Part shown: positions 1 through 8,018 of the stretch, piece after piece
How the letters are laid out: each line of letters opens with the position of its first letter
Numbering within the stretch: position 1 is the first letter of the stretch
Translations under genes and position numbers: made by a program
Assembly: GCA_038240875.1 (NCBI GenBank)
Contig: JBBRGG010000061.1
Span: forward strand, 1-15,542
Reading direction: 5' to 3'
Length of the DNA stretch: 15,542 bases
Source: JBBRGG01 sp038240875
GTDB taxonomy: Bacteria > Planctomycetota > Phycisphaerae > Phycisphaerales > UBA1924
The notes under the pieces: generated by a model
The model's input: the letters and a program-made list of their open reading frames with translations, nothing else
Told to the model about the DNA's origin: nothing
Database searches by the model: none

Positions 1-341
1 CCGACAGGCACCAACTGAACAATGCGATCAAAGAGCACGTTCGGCAACCCATTGGCCGCAAAGCCTGCCGTCTCGCCGCCACGGTTGATACTCCACACAT
101 ACGACGAATTTGCCCTAGTGCCGATGTTCCTCGCCGAAGTCGATGTAAACGTAAATAGATCTGTCAAAGTGTCAAAATCACCTTGGCCAGCAACACACCC
201 AAATCTGGATTCGCAGCCGACGTAAATCCATTGATCAAATGCCCGCCCGATCAACGGTCTGCGTCGCAGACGCCGTCGACACGCTCGCGAAAACAAAAAA
301 CAGCGTACCAATCAAGGTAGCACTTCGCGTCTGGTTTCCAT
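1..341 (-). pseudogene. N-terminal part of a secreted protein, reading frame disrupted, runs off the left edge
   Basis: The minus strand from 239 down to 1 is one open frame (FDQWIYVGCESRFGCV..., ending ...DRIVQLVPV at the edge). A convincing signal peptide lies just upstream but in another frame: hydrophobic core LIGTLFFVFASVSTASA followed by TQTVDRA, with stop TGA at 237-235. In the body frame an ATG at 341 gives METRREVLP and then a TGA at 314-312. Two compensating one-base shifts, one near 325-330 and one in the G-rich run at 241-246, would join ATG, signal peptide and body into one protein. It could instead start at GTG 378 in the signal frame with a single shift. I do not recognise the exported domain. 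Sequencing error in short homopolymers is an alternative to true decay. Confidence 0.45.
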
Positions 342-577
342 TTATCGTGTTCAGGCTATTGCAGTTCCAAAGTGGCACGAGCCACCAATACACGCCGTCC
401 GCCTCTTGGCTTGACGTGCCGAACCACTGTTCCACGAAATACCACAAGTAGCCGAGCACTTCCCTCCACGCGCTCGACCTCTCTCCTCGTTCTACGAATA
501 TGCGCTGCCGAATCGTCGATTGCTGGCATAACAAATCACGCGCGCCTGTCACGCGCGAATCGCGTGCATCAACAACG
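342..577. other. Intergenic stretch without a supported gene
   Basis: This lies between the broken secreted-protein gene and the tandem repeat. Frames that are open here give no recognisable domain, and their composition looks like chance. Any promoter for the secreted protein should be here, on the minus strand, but I see no clear -35/-10 pair. Confidence 0.4.
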
Positions 578-643
578 CACCACTCAAGCACCACTCAAGC
601 ACCACTCAAACACCACTCAAACACCACTCAAACACCACTCAAA
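578..643. repeat. Six-copy 11-bp tandem repeat
   Basis: The unit CACCACTCAA(A/G) occurs six times head to tail at 578, 589, 600, 611, 622 and 633. The first two copies end in G and the last four in A. The acetyltransferase stop codon (641-639) lies inside the last copy, so the array begins exactly at the 3' end of that gene. No inverted symmetry or terminator shape is evident. The period is close to one helical turn. Confidence 0.9.
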
Positions 644-1133
644 CCAAGATATCTTCGATCCGCGCGACCAGTACACTATTTCGCCGCTCCCGCAGCCCAA
701 CTAATTCATACATCGCTCGCGCCCGCACATTCTTTGGCGAAACCTCCAGCCACACCGCCACCGCATCAAAGGGCTTGGTCCGCTTCAAATATGCAAACAT
801 CTCGCGCCCAATCCCCCGCCCTCGCGCGTCAGGCTTCACATACATCTCATCAAGAAACGCGATCACCCCGCCAAACTCATTGCTCCAATAAGGCACAACC
901 AACGCATACCCAACCAAATCCTCTCTATGAAGAAACAACTCCACCCGCCCCCGCTCTGGCTGCGTCAAAAAAGCCTGAATAGTCGCCGGAAACTTCGCTT
1001 CATCCACCTTCGATGCGGCTTCATCCTCCGCATACAACCTGCGCATCATCTCAATCACGCCCGCCACATACCGCTCCGCGTCCGCACCTGCACGCAGCAC
1101 CCGATACTCACATCCACCCATCATCGCCTCCAT
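639..1133 (-). CDS. GNAT-family N-acetyltransferase
   Basis: This is an acetyl-CoA-dependent acyl transfer enzyme of the GNAT fold; the substrate cannot be told from sequence. The protein has 164 residues, normal for a single GNAT domain. The acetyl-CoA binding motif A is clear around residues 93-118 (LDEMYVKPDARGRGIG, i.e. strand 4 followed by R-x-x-G-x-G), and motif B follows as VWLEVSPKNVRARAMYELVG. The frame is intact although the genes on both sides are broken. Several starts compete: ATG 1133, or the ATG pair at 1124 and 1121. A GGAGG at 1131-1127 lies 5 nt before ATG 1121, which makes MGGCEYRVLRAG a good alternative N-terminus. The gene follows the cupin pseudogene by 12 bp, suggesting an old shared transcript. 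Confidence 0.85.
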   Translation of the reverse strand: MEAMMGGCEYRVLRAGADAERYVAGVIEMMRRLYAEDEAASKVDEAKFPATIQAFLTQPERGRVELFLHREDLVGYALVVPYWSNEFGGVIAFLDEMYVKPDARGRGIGREMFAYLKRTKPFDAVAVWLEVSPKNVRARAMYELVGLRERRNSVLVARIEDILV

Positions 1134-1145
1134 CCATCTACAGCA

Positions 1146-1596
1146 TTACCGCCTCACGAACGCCATTCGACCACCGTCGGCTCCGCACCCCAAAAACTTG
1201 ATCCCAAATTGCTTGGCTATCCGCTCCAGGTCTGCACTAGAAAGCTCTTCCCTTCGCGATCTCAACGCTTCTATCTCATCAAAGAAACCTTCCAAATCGC
1301 TCGGCAAAAGATCACGATTGTCTTGCCCGCTCCACTAGACCCAGGCTTGATGAAACGAATCGTGTGTGGCTCGCATCCAGGTATTTGCACCACCGCACCA
1401 GGCCCGGCTTCATGTGCGACGCCTTCATTGATCAGTTCAAACGTACCTTCTTCTATCACAAAAGTTTCATCCGCCACATGCTTGTGATAAGGCGGCGCCG
1501 CCACGATCGCGTCGGCAATCACTACCGCGCGCTAGCCGCGCGACTGCGCAGCCGTCAACACTTCCCAATATCCGCTGGAATCACAATCGGTTTCAT
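1146..1596 (-). pseudogene. Cupin-domain protein, inactivated by two frameshifts and a stop
   Basis: Reading across three frames recovers a complete cupin of about 150 residues. It starts at ATG 1596 (MKPIVIPADIG) and shifts frame at a GGG at 1566-1564. It continues EVLTAAQSRG, meets TAG at 1534-1532, and goes on RAVVIADAIVAAPPYHKHVADE. It shifts again at a TTTT at 1309-1306 and ends LPSDLEGFFDEIEAL...RMAFVRR at TAA 1148-1146. The cupin metal site is still readable: the two His of HKH, the Glu of the following DETF, and the His of EPHTIRF. Length fits too: 451 bp plus two missing bases equals 151 codons. A fragment from GTG 1522 to 1271 remains open (83 residues) and might be mistaken for a small gene. 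Function was probably a small-molecule or metal-binding cupin. Confidence 0.8.
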
Positions 1597-1651
1597 GCGA
1601 AGATCGTAGTTCGATAGTGTGCATGCGCCCCAGCACGTGCATCGCGCCAAC

Positions 1652-2818
1652 TCAATGCCCAGCCAAAGGCACACCCGCGCCCGCATCCGCGCGAACTCCC
1701 ATGCAAACTCCAGTCTTCAACGCAAAGTCTTCTTGATATAAAGGCATGTCTGCCCGCACATCCCGCACCAACGCGGCCCCGATCACCCGATTCAACTCAA
1801 ATGGCAACAACCCGGTCCCAGGCCTCTTGAACGTCACGTCCTCGTGGCCAACCACGTGCCCCGCCCGCATGTTCCGCCTGGCGACCAAGCTCTGCCGAGA
1901 AACCTTACGCACATCTTCTTCGATCGCTAGAACAACCTTCTCCTTTGCAACATGGCTTATCCGATCCAACAGCTCACGCAGCGTCGGCCCCACCATGCCC
2001 TTCCCCGAATCCATCAGCATCCGCCACGCACCCCGCGCTTGATTGGTATACCGCGCAAACCCCTCCGGCCCCAGCGAAGCGCGATGATCAGGCCCCACAC
2101 GCGAAGAGTTGTCCGTAAAGTGTTTCTCTAAGATCGCAGCCCCACACACCACGGCGAGCGCGCCCGTCTCTTCGCCTTCTGTATGATCGCTGTACCCAAC
2201 CGGACCCGCGAACAAATCGCGCAGCGCACGCACCCCGCCTAGTCCCGCATGCTCCATCGGCGTTGGATAGCAGCTCACGCACTGCAACACCGCCAACTTC
2301 GCCGCAATCGGTTTGAGCCAGTGCAGCGCCCGCGATACTTCGTCGAGCGTCGCAGCACCCGTGCTCAATATCAATGGCTTGCCCGTTGCAGCCAGCGCTT
2401 CGAGCAAAGGCTTATGCACGATGTCCGGGCTCGCCGTCTTATACGCGTCAAAGGCTTGAGGCGCGCGCTGCGCAACGCCCACAAGTTCTGCCGAGAACAC
2501 ACTCACAATCACATGCACGCCCCGCGCCTTGGCGAGCTTCACCGCTGGCGCAAGCTGTTCAACCGACAACTGCAATCTACGCAGCATCTCGCGCGGGTCA
2601 TGCTCCCCGGCATCTCGCTGATACGCCGCCAGCACGCTCGCCTCGCTCATCAACTTATCCGCCTCAAACAACTGAAACTTGACCGCATCCGCACCCGCAT
2701 TGGCCGCCAAACGCGTGAGCTCGACCGCACGATCCGCATCCCCATCATGGTTCACGCCGATCTCCGCGATCACATAAGGCTCATGCGAAGGCCCAATCTC
2801 TCGTGTTCCAATCCGCAT
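1652..2818 (-). CDS. neuB: N-acetylneuraminate (nonulosonic acid) synthase, NeuB family
   Basis: This enzyme condenses phosphoenolpyruvate with an N-acetylated hexose (ManNAc or a related sugar) to make a nine-carbon acid such as neuraminic, legionaminic or pseudaminic acid. The 388-residue length suits the two-domain family. The TIM barrel carries AEIGVNHDGD (about 18-27), DAVKFQLF, YKTASPDI, LQCVSCYPTP, GYSDHTEG and LEKHFTDN...GPDHRASLGP, the standard PEP/metal-binding set. A C-terminal SAF (antifreeze-like) domain follows from about 315 (SLVARRNMRAGHVVGHEDVTFKRPG). A strong AAGGAG sits 8 nt before ATG 2818. It lies 128 bp downstream of neuA on the same strand. Sequence alone does not decide which nonulosonic acid is made. 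Confidence 0.93.
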   Translation of the reverse strand: MRIGTREIGPSHEPYVIAEIGVNHDGDADRAVELTRLAANAGADAVKFQLFEADKLMSEASVLAAYQRDAGEHDPREMLRRLQLSVEQLAPAVKLAKARGVHVIVSVFSAELVGVAQRAPQAFDAYKTASPDIVHKPLLEALAATGKPLILSTGAATLDEVSRALHWLKPIAAKLAVLQCVSCYPTPMEHAGLGGVRALRDLFAGPVGYSDHTEGEETGALAVVCGAAILEKHFTDNSSRVGPDHRASLGPEGFARYTNQARGAWRMLMDSGKGMVGPTLRELLDRISHVAKEKVVLAIEEDVRKVSRQSLVARRNMRAGHVVGHEDVTFKRPGTGLLPFELNRVIGAALVRDVRADMPLYQEDFALKTGVCMGVRADAGAGVPLAGH

Positions 2819-2946
2819 CGCCTTAACTCCTTTCCTTCAACGAAACTAGCTCTTCCGAATTGTAACTCGCGCTCACACTCGCGCTCGCCTTGGACTTTCT
2901 TTGTATTCCCGAATGCCTTATGCCTTATGCCCGCCTTTACTTCACA

Positions 2947-3747
2947 TCATTTACTCAACATCGCCTCGGCGACCAACACATCAATCTCCGCATCAATATC
3001 AACAACGCTTCCCTCAGCGTTCACTACGCCCCTCCGATCCTTCCCAAAGAATGTGTGTGGGCCACCTGCCTCACCACCTGCCACGCGCCCAAAGAGCGCA
3101 CGCCGAGTCATTACCGCGACCGCTCCATCAGGCACCAACGCTCGAGGCAAATCCTGCCTGCGGTACACCCCGTGAAACAACTCGCCGTCGTCCCACGCCG
3201 CAACCTGGCCCGAAGTTTCATCCACCTTCACCATCCACCAAGGGTGCATCTTTCCCACCGGCTGATACGTCTGCACCGAATCCGCACCCGTCTCCCACAG
3301 CAGTTCAATCGCGCGCGCGATGCACCCACGAGGCCGCACCGGTACATTCGCATACAGCATTACCACCGGCGCATCATCGTCGTAATCATCTCCGCCCGTC
3401 TTGCCTGCGCCCGTCTTGCCTGCGCCCGTCTTGCCTGCGCCTGCCTTCGCACCGTCAAGCACTTCGATCGCGTGCCTCAGCGCATCATCCACTCGCGCCG
3501 AATCTGTCGCGAGTGACGCAGGCCTTTGGATTACCCGCACACCAAATCCACGTACGATGGTTAGCAACGCCACGTCATCGCTCGATACGCAAATTTCCCC
3601 AACGTGTCCGCTCGCCCGCGCTTCCATCGCCGCCCGCACGCTCCACACAACGCAAGGCTGCCCCGCAATCACCCGTACATTCTTCCCTAGTACACCCTTA
3701 CTTCCACCCCGCCCCAAAATCACAACGTCCGCAGGCGTGCGCATCAT
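2947..3747 (-). CDS. neuA: CMP-sialic acid synthetase-like cytidylyltransferase
   Basis: The predicted reaction is CTP plus nonulosonic acid to the CMP-sugar, the activated donor for glycosyltransferases. Family marks are the nucleotide loop LGRGGSKGVLGKN near the N-terminus, SSDD (about 56-59), the substrate-side RP..LATDSARVDDALRHAIEVL, and the C-terminal metal motif VVDIDAEIDVLVAEAML. The 266 residues exceed the usual 225-235, mainly because of a low-complexity insert (about 100-122) with GAGKT repeated three times and then GGDDYDDD, placed before the strand VVMLYANVPVRP. Its ATG (3747) overlaps the stop of the upstream DUF115 gene as ATGA, so the two are very likely translationally coupled. 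Confidence 0.88.
   Translation of the reverse strand: MMRTPADVVILGRGGSKGVLGKNVRVIAGQPCVVWSVRAAMEARASGHVGEICVSSDDVALLTIVRGFGVRVIQRPASLATDSARVDDALRHAIEVLDGAKAGAGKTGAGKTGAGKTGGDDYDDDAPVVMLYANVPVRPRGCIARAIELLWETGADSVQTYQPVGKMHPWWMVKVDETSGQVAAWDDGELFHGVYRRQDLPRALVPDGAVAVMTRRALFGRVAGGEAGGPHTFFGKDRRGVVNAEGSVVDIDAEIDVLVAEAMLSK
3393..3437. repeat. Three 15-bp tandem copies inside neuA
   Basis: The unit CGCCCGTCTTGCCTG is repeated exactly three times, with a degenerate fourth copy after 3437. Read on the minus strand it encodes GAGKT repeats in a surface loop. The period is a multiple of three, so copy changes keep the frame. Confidence 0.9.
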
Positions 3748-6700
3748 TCGCGTACCCCTCTGCTTAACTCCATGCTGCTTTCTTGACCACCTGCGCCCCC
3801 ACCTGCGCCCGCCACCGACGTGCCGTCGCTAGCTATCGCATCGCTTTGCTCTGCTAGCGCAATCCGCATCGTGATTGCGTTCAATCGATCCAGCGCCGCC
3901 GGTGGCACCGGGATCGGCCCGATCCGCCCCACTTTCGATGTACCAAGTTCGTGCGCACGAATCGGGTCGATCACACACGCCCCGCACGCGAGCAGCCCTG
4001 CATCAAACACGCCTTCGATCTCATCGCGCACCGCATCGCACCGCGTGATCCGGGGCACGATCCAAGGCTTGGGTAACCCTCCACTTTCGTCCCAGGCCTT
4101 TCGGCTCGCCGCGATGAGCACATCCAGGCCCGCGCGACTTGCATCAAACCCATCAAACCCCGCCACCGCGTGATACGTCTCTTTCTTCGCCGCAACCACA
4201 TCGACCGAAATCACATCTGGTTGCGCCGCAAGGATCGCCATCGCCTCTTCAACCCCGCCTTGTAACGTTGTGCGCACATGCACGCACCTTGGGCGCAATC
4301 CTCGCGCGTGCGCAACCAACCCAGCCCACGCCTGTGCGCTCTGAATTTCGCGTGACTCGTCTGTCTCGTCAGACTTGTTAGCCTGGCTCATTTGGCATAT
4401 TTCAATTGTCACCGTAAGCACATCGCCATGTGCCACCGCGTCTGCTAGTCGCTTGTGCTGACCCTGCGACATTAACTTATCCAAACCTGTCTTGTCCAAC
4501 CTCGCGTCTTCACCAAGCACGATCTCCACATGCTCAACTGGGTACTCGTTGAGCGTAAACACATGCGATTCAAGCACATCGGCATCGACCCAGCCATGCC
4601 CGTGCCCGTGCGCGATCATCCACTGTGAAATCACTTCGCGGCCGCTTCGCGTGTCGGCGATCAATCGCACGCCACAATCTCGCAAGCTCGGCGGCACGCC
4701 CACGCACACGCCCTTGGTAATCGCGTCAGGCTTGGGAGCCATGGGCAAATAGCCCAGCATGCCACCAACTGTTGCCAATGGACCCGTCGCCTTTACCAAA
4801 TCCGCCAACACTTCGCGAGTAAAGAGTACCGGCGCAACCCCAGGCGGGGCCTGCGAGAAGCACATGGGGTGCCCTTGCGGGTTCTCGGCGTGCCTTGCCA
4901 CCATCGCGTCTATCAGCTTGGGCTCGATCAAGCACCAATCCCATCCCAGCACGATGGCTACCTCGTTTGATGTGCTTGCATCTTTGTTTGCTTCCTTGTT
5001 TGCTTCCTTGTTTGCTTCTTGGGCGGCGTCCATCGCTTTGAGCAATTCATGAGCGAGCAAGACCTCGTCGCACGCCGAAGTCGCCGCGATCCCGCCACGC
5101 CAACAGCGCGAAGCCGCGGCACGAGCCGTCGCGATGCGCCCAAGTCGTGCGCACGCCTTTGACCCATCCACTTCAATCACGCGCGTTGCCAGCGGCAGTA
5201 TCCCCAAGGCTTGTACCTCGGTTTGTGCGCACAACACGCGCTGGTTCGCTTTCGCCACATCATCGGTGAATATCCAAACTTCGCGAAGAGACTTGGCTTT
5301 ACTTAAGCGTGCAAGCGTGACGCCAAAGAGGCTTATACCAAAGAGGCTTCCGCCATTGACTTGCTGATGAGTTGGCGGTTTCGCAGGCGTAGGTTGCTCT
5401 AGCCCTGCTTGCAACTCAGTCCTTGCATCAAGTTTGATCATCGTCACAGCGGCGACCGCCCGGATCGACGCTAGCACAGACGCACGCGTCTGGCCCACTT
5501 CCATAGGTGCTGCAAGATCGCGCGTGATCTTGGGGCCGCTATGTATTGTCCTGATCGAATCATCAAGCAATTCGCCAGCACGATGCGCCGCTTCGCCAAG
5601 CCACTTGACATTCATCTGATCGCGCTCGATCTGGAGCCTTTGGCGTTCCAAAGGCGACTTGCTCGCGTCGTTAGCAATGAGTCGGTCGGCCTTAAACCGC
5701 TTTAATTGCCCGGTCTGATTCAGATATTGCGCTAGCGCGTGCCCGGTATTGGGCCTGGCGATGTTCTTTGAGGCTTGCTGCGCGCGCACGATCAAGGTAT
5801 TCACGCGCATTTGATCGTCGTGGTGCAGGAGCATTTCATCAAGAATCGCATGGGTAGCCTCGCACGCGCGAGCGACTTCACCCAATTCGCGGCGCACCGC
5901 GCGGACCCGCGATTCCACTTTGACCAAGTGGCGCGATTTGGTTGCAGGATCGGGCGTTTGGACCACGCCAAAGTCGCTTGGAACATGTGCCGAGTTACTG
6001 TTGGTGTGCGCACGAATCGCGTCGGCAAGCGACAACACAATGGTGTTTGATTTCACGGCCCCGCCTTCGGACGCGTCGATCACGCGCAAGCCTTTGCGCG
6101 TATCAGCGAGAAATTCGCGCTCGAATTGTACGAGGTAGGTGTGCATTTGTTCGTCGGTGTAGACCTCGCCGCCGCCGACGGCGTGGGTTCGGCGAAGGTG
6201 CGCACGCATGCGGACGATGCGCTGCCATTCGAGCATTTCAAGCGTGTTAAACGCGTTAAGTTCGCCGGACCAGACACGATGGATCGCGGCGTGATGGCCA
6301 TAATATTGCCCATCGGTAAATGCCAGGTCCTGCCCTACCAAGATGACCGGATCGCAGCCGATGAAGCGGGCAAGTGCGTAGGCAAGATGGGCAACAGTTG
6401 CGCCAGGCGGGATGCTGCCCATTACGCGGGCGAGGCCGTTTGGAGTTGTGACATGGGTTGAGACGTGCGAACCATCTTGGATTGTTTCCCAGCCAAGAAT
6501 TGCGTCGAGCACGTCGTCGGCGGCGAAGCGGACTGCTCCGGGAAATGCTTCGAGGATCGCCGGGTTGCACTTGGGCTCGACCACGAGGGTGATACCTTCG
6601 ACATCGCGTGTCGAGAGATTCTCATAGAATCGGCGAGAGATTTCGTGATAATCGAGCGCGACGACAAAGTGTGGCTTGATGCCGCGCGAGAGGAGCGTGC

Positions 6701-7811
6701 CGAGCACGGTTTGCGTCGCGATCAGGATCGCCCGCTCGCGCGTGGATGGATCGGCGAGAGTGTCGAGAGCGCGATCAAGGCTTGGGCCAGCGGAGATCAC
6801 AATCCCGGGAACGCCAACGCCTCCCAGCTTTGGCGCGGTATTGCGCAGGTCTTCGATGCCTGGAGAGGTTGCGTACCACGAAACGTTTTGCACGAGGTTT
6901 CGGATCGTGGTTTCGACTTGCACGAGGGTAGTGATGACTTGCGTTCGAACAGCGCTGACAACGCGCGAAAGCGTGCTCGCGAACGCGCTGCTGCGCGAAC
7001 CAAGTCGGACCAGGCTCGCGGGGTGATCGATGATGCGGGTGCCGGTGGCGATCAAGCCTTCGCAGCGATCAAGGACCGATGCGAGTGCGCCGGGCTCATC
7101 TTCACAGACGATTCGGATCGAGCCAGAGGCGAGGACATCAACCAAATCATGACGGCCTAGCACCGCGCGAAGCAAGTCGAGATCGGGCTCGAAAACGACG
7201 ATGACGGCACGGCCTTTGATCTGTTGGATAAGTGCGCGGATGTGGTGCCCGAGCCCAAAGCCCATGACGACAAGGACGGCTTCGCTGGTGAGCGTGAGCG
7301 AACTGGCCCAGCGCTTGGCTTCATCGATGGGCGCGCGTGCGCTAGCGAGGCGGCGCGGAATGGCGAGGTGATTGTGTGCTGGTGATTGTTCGCGCCAGGT
7401 GCCGGTGAGCCCGCCATCGGATGCGATGTCGAAGTGGGTTAGGGCTTGGGTTGAGTTGGCCTGCTGGTTGGCCTGCTGGTTGGCCTGCTGGTTTGGATCT
7501 GTGCCAAGAAGCTCAGCAACGCGCGGTGAGAAGATGGCGAGGGTGGCGAGATTGCGCTGGTAGATTGAATGCGAGACATCGACTAAGCAACGAGGCGAGC
7601 CGGGCGTGCCGCTATGAGCGAGTGAGTTGGCAAGTGAGTTGGCAAGCGATTCGGAAATGAAATCAGGGTTTGCATCAGAAGTGGCATCACCTGGGCCACG
7701 CGCCAGAGCCGAGGCGCCTAGGGCATCAGAGGGAATGCCGATGTGTGTATTGGTGGCCTTGCCGATTGGCTTGCTCGTGACAGCGAGCTTTGGTGTATAG
7801 CCATCGGGCAC
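3744..7811 (-). CDS. DUF115/MptE-like (Maf-type) protein fused to NTP-transferase-like and SPASM-like modules
   Basis: The protein has 1355 residues from GTG 7811. Residues 175-605 match the DUF115 (6-hydroxymethylpterin diphosphokinase MptE-like) family that includes the motility-associated factors: a Rossmann-like VVMGFGLGHH, VISAGPSLD (338-346), VVALDYHE, and HLAYALARFIGCDPVILVG followed by QDLAFTDG (475-501). Residues 620-770 are helical and charged. Residues 820-1065 resemble a sugar-nucleotidyltransferase or GT-A-like fold (SLFGVTLARL, VWIFTDD, IVLGWDWCLIEP, FSQAPPG). Residues 1165-1330 resemble the TIM-barrel/SPASM end of radical SAM proteins (IVPRITRCD...EIEGVFDAGLLACGA) without the radical SAM CxxxCxxC. 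Maf relatives transfer nonulosonic acids to flagellin, and the ATGA overlap with neuA supports that role. The second and third assignments are from memory of family patterns and are less sure. Confidence 0.8.
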   Translation of the reverse strand: MPDGYTPKLAVTSKPIGKATNTHIGIPSDALGASALARGPGDATSDANPDFISESLANSLANSLAHSGTPGSPRCLVDVSHSIYQRNLATLAIFSPRVAELLGTDPNQQANQQANQQANSTQALTHFDIASDGGLTGTWREQSPAHNHLAIPRRLASARAPIDEAKRWASSLTLTSEAVLVVMGFGLGHHIRALIQQIKGRAVIVVFEPDLDLLRAVLGRHDLVDVLASGSIRIVCEDEPGALASVLDRCEGLIATGTRIIDHPASLVRLGSRSSAFASTLSRVVSAVRTQVITTLVQVETTIRNLVQNVSWYATSPGIEDLRNTAPKLGGVGVPGIVISAGPSLDRALDTLADPSTRERAILIATQTVLGTLLSRGIKPHFVVALDYHEISRRFYENLSTRDVEGITLVVEPKCNPAILEAFPGAVRFAADDVLDAILGWETIQDGSHVSTHVTTPNGLARVMGSIPPGATVAHLAYALARFIGCDPVILVGQDLAFTDGQYYGHHAAIHRVWSGELNAFNTLEMLEWQRIVRMRAHLRRTHAVGGGEVYTDEQMHTYLVQFEREFLADTRKGLRVIDASEGGAVKSNTIVLSLADAIRAHTNSNSAHVPSDFGVVQTPDPATKSRHLVKVESRVRAVRRELGEVARACEATHAILDEMLLHHDDQMRVNTLIVRAQQASKNIARPNTGHALAQYLNQTGQLKRFKADRLIANDASKSPLERQRLQIERDQMNVKWLGEAAHRAGELLDDSIRTIHSGPKITRDLAAPMEVGQTRASVLASIRAVAAVTMIKLDARTELQAGLEQPTPAKPPTHQQVNGGSLFGISLFGVTLARLSKAKSLREVWIFTDDVAKANQRVLCAQTEVQALGILPLATRVIEVDGSKACARLGRIATARAAASRCWRGGIAATSACDEVLLAHELLKAMDAAQEANKEANKEANKDASTSNEVAIVLGWDWCLIEPKLIDAMVARHAENPQGHPMCFSQAPPGVAPVLFTREVLADLVKATGPLATVGGMLGYLPMAPKPDAITKGVCVGVPPSLRDCGVRLIADTRSGREVISQWMIAHGHGHGWVDADVLESHVFTLNEYPVEHVEIVLGEDARLDKTGLDKLMSQGQHKRLADAVAHGDVLTVTIEICQMSQANKSDETDESREIQSAQAWAGLVAHARGLRPRCVHVRTTLQGGVEEAMAILAAQPDVISVDVVAAKKETYHAVAGFDGFDASRAGLDVLIAASRKAWDESGGLPKPWIVPRITRCDAVRDEIEGVFDAGLLACGACVIDPIRAHELGTSKVGRIGPIPVPPAALDRLNAITMRIALAEQSDAIASDGTSVAGAGGGAGGQESSMELSRGVRE
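4984..5019. repeat. Three 12-bp tandem copies encoding EANK repeats
   Basis: The unit TTGTTTGCTTCC occurs three times in a row, with one change in the last base of the third copy. On the minus strand it encodes EANKEANKEANK, in the linker before IVLGWDWC of the long DUF115 protein. It is in frame and looks like a helical, variable linker. Confidence 0.88.
7455..7490. repeat. Three exact 12-bp tandem copies encoding NQQA repeats
   Basis: The unit GTTGGCCTGCTG is repeated three times without change. On the minus strand it encodes NQQANQQANQQA, near residues 107-118 of the DUF115 protein, ahead of its core domain. Confidence 0.9.
7616..7647. repeat. 12-bp tandem copies encoding SLAN repeats
   Basis: Two near-exact copies of GAGTTGGCAAGT (7624-7635 and 7636-7647) follow a partial one. 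On the minus strand they read SLANSLANSLAHS near residues 55-67 of the DUF115 protein. Confidence 0.8.
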
Positions 7812-7819
7812 GATTGCTG

Positions 7820-7824
7820 CTCCT
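7820..7824 (-). promoter_or_regulatory. Ribosome binding site that sets the DUF115 start
   Basis: AGGAG on the minus strand lies 8 nt before GTG 7811. The longer reading would start at a TTG at 7859, which has no such site. The GTG start (protein MPDGYTPKLAVTSK...) is therefore preferred. Confidence 0.6.
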
Positions 7825-8018
7825 ATGCGAGATCGCTGTACGTGTAAAAGCTGAACCAAACTTGCGAGGTCACTCTTTGCACGTTCGTGGCGACGCGCGC
7901 AGGGCTTCCTCGCAGGCAGATGCCTAGGGTCATGAGATCGGCCCGAAACCTTGGTTTGCTCGAATCATGCCTGTTCAATCCGACCTGTTCACCAAATGGC
8001 GATCTCGAAGAGGTACCT
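7825..8018. promoter_or_regulatory. Divergent intergenic region
   Basis: This is the only upstream space for both the minus-strand glycosylation genes and the plus-strand membrane protein, so both promoters should be here. I could not settle on a -35/-10 pair for either. A small inverted repeat, AGGCA-GA-TGCCT, lies at about 7914-7925. The plus strand is open as a frame from 7887, but that N-terminal extension has no homology signal and I read it as non-coding. Confidence 0.4.

Noticed and set aside
235..594. 119-residue minus-strand ORF
   Set aside because: Only its last 35 codons look coding (the signal peptide). The rest lies over the tandem repeat and has no ATG start near the signal.
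1271..1522. Stand-alone 83-residue cupin ORF
   Set aside because: It is the middle piece of the broken 1146-1596 cupin; its C-terminal 11 residues are a frameshift product.
4470..4490. DnaA-box-like TTATCCAAA near the skew switch
   Set aside because: A single imperfect copy inside a coding region; no cluster, no AT-rich unwinding element.
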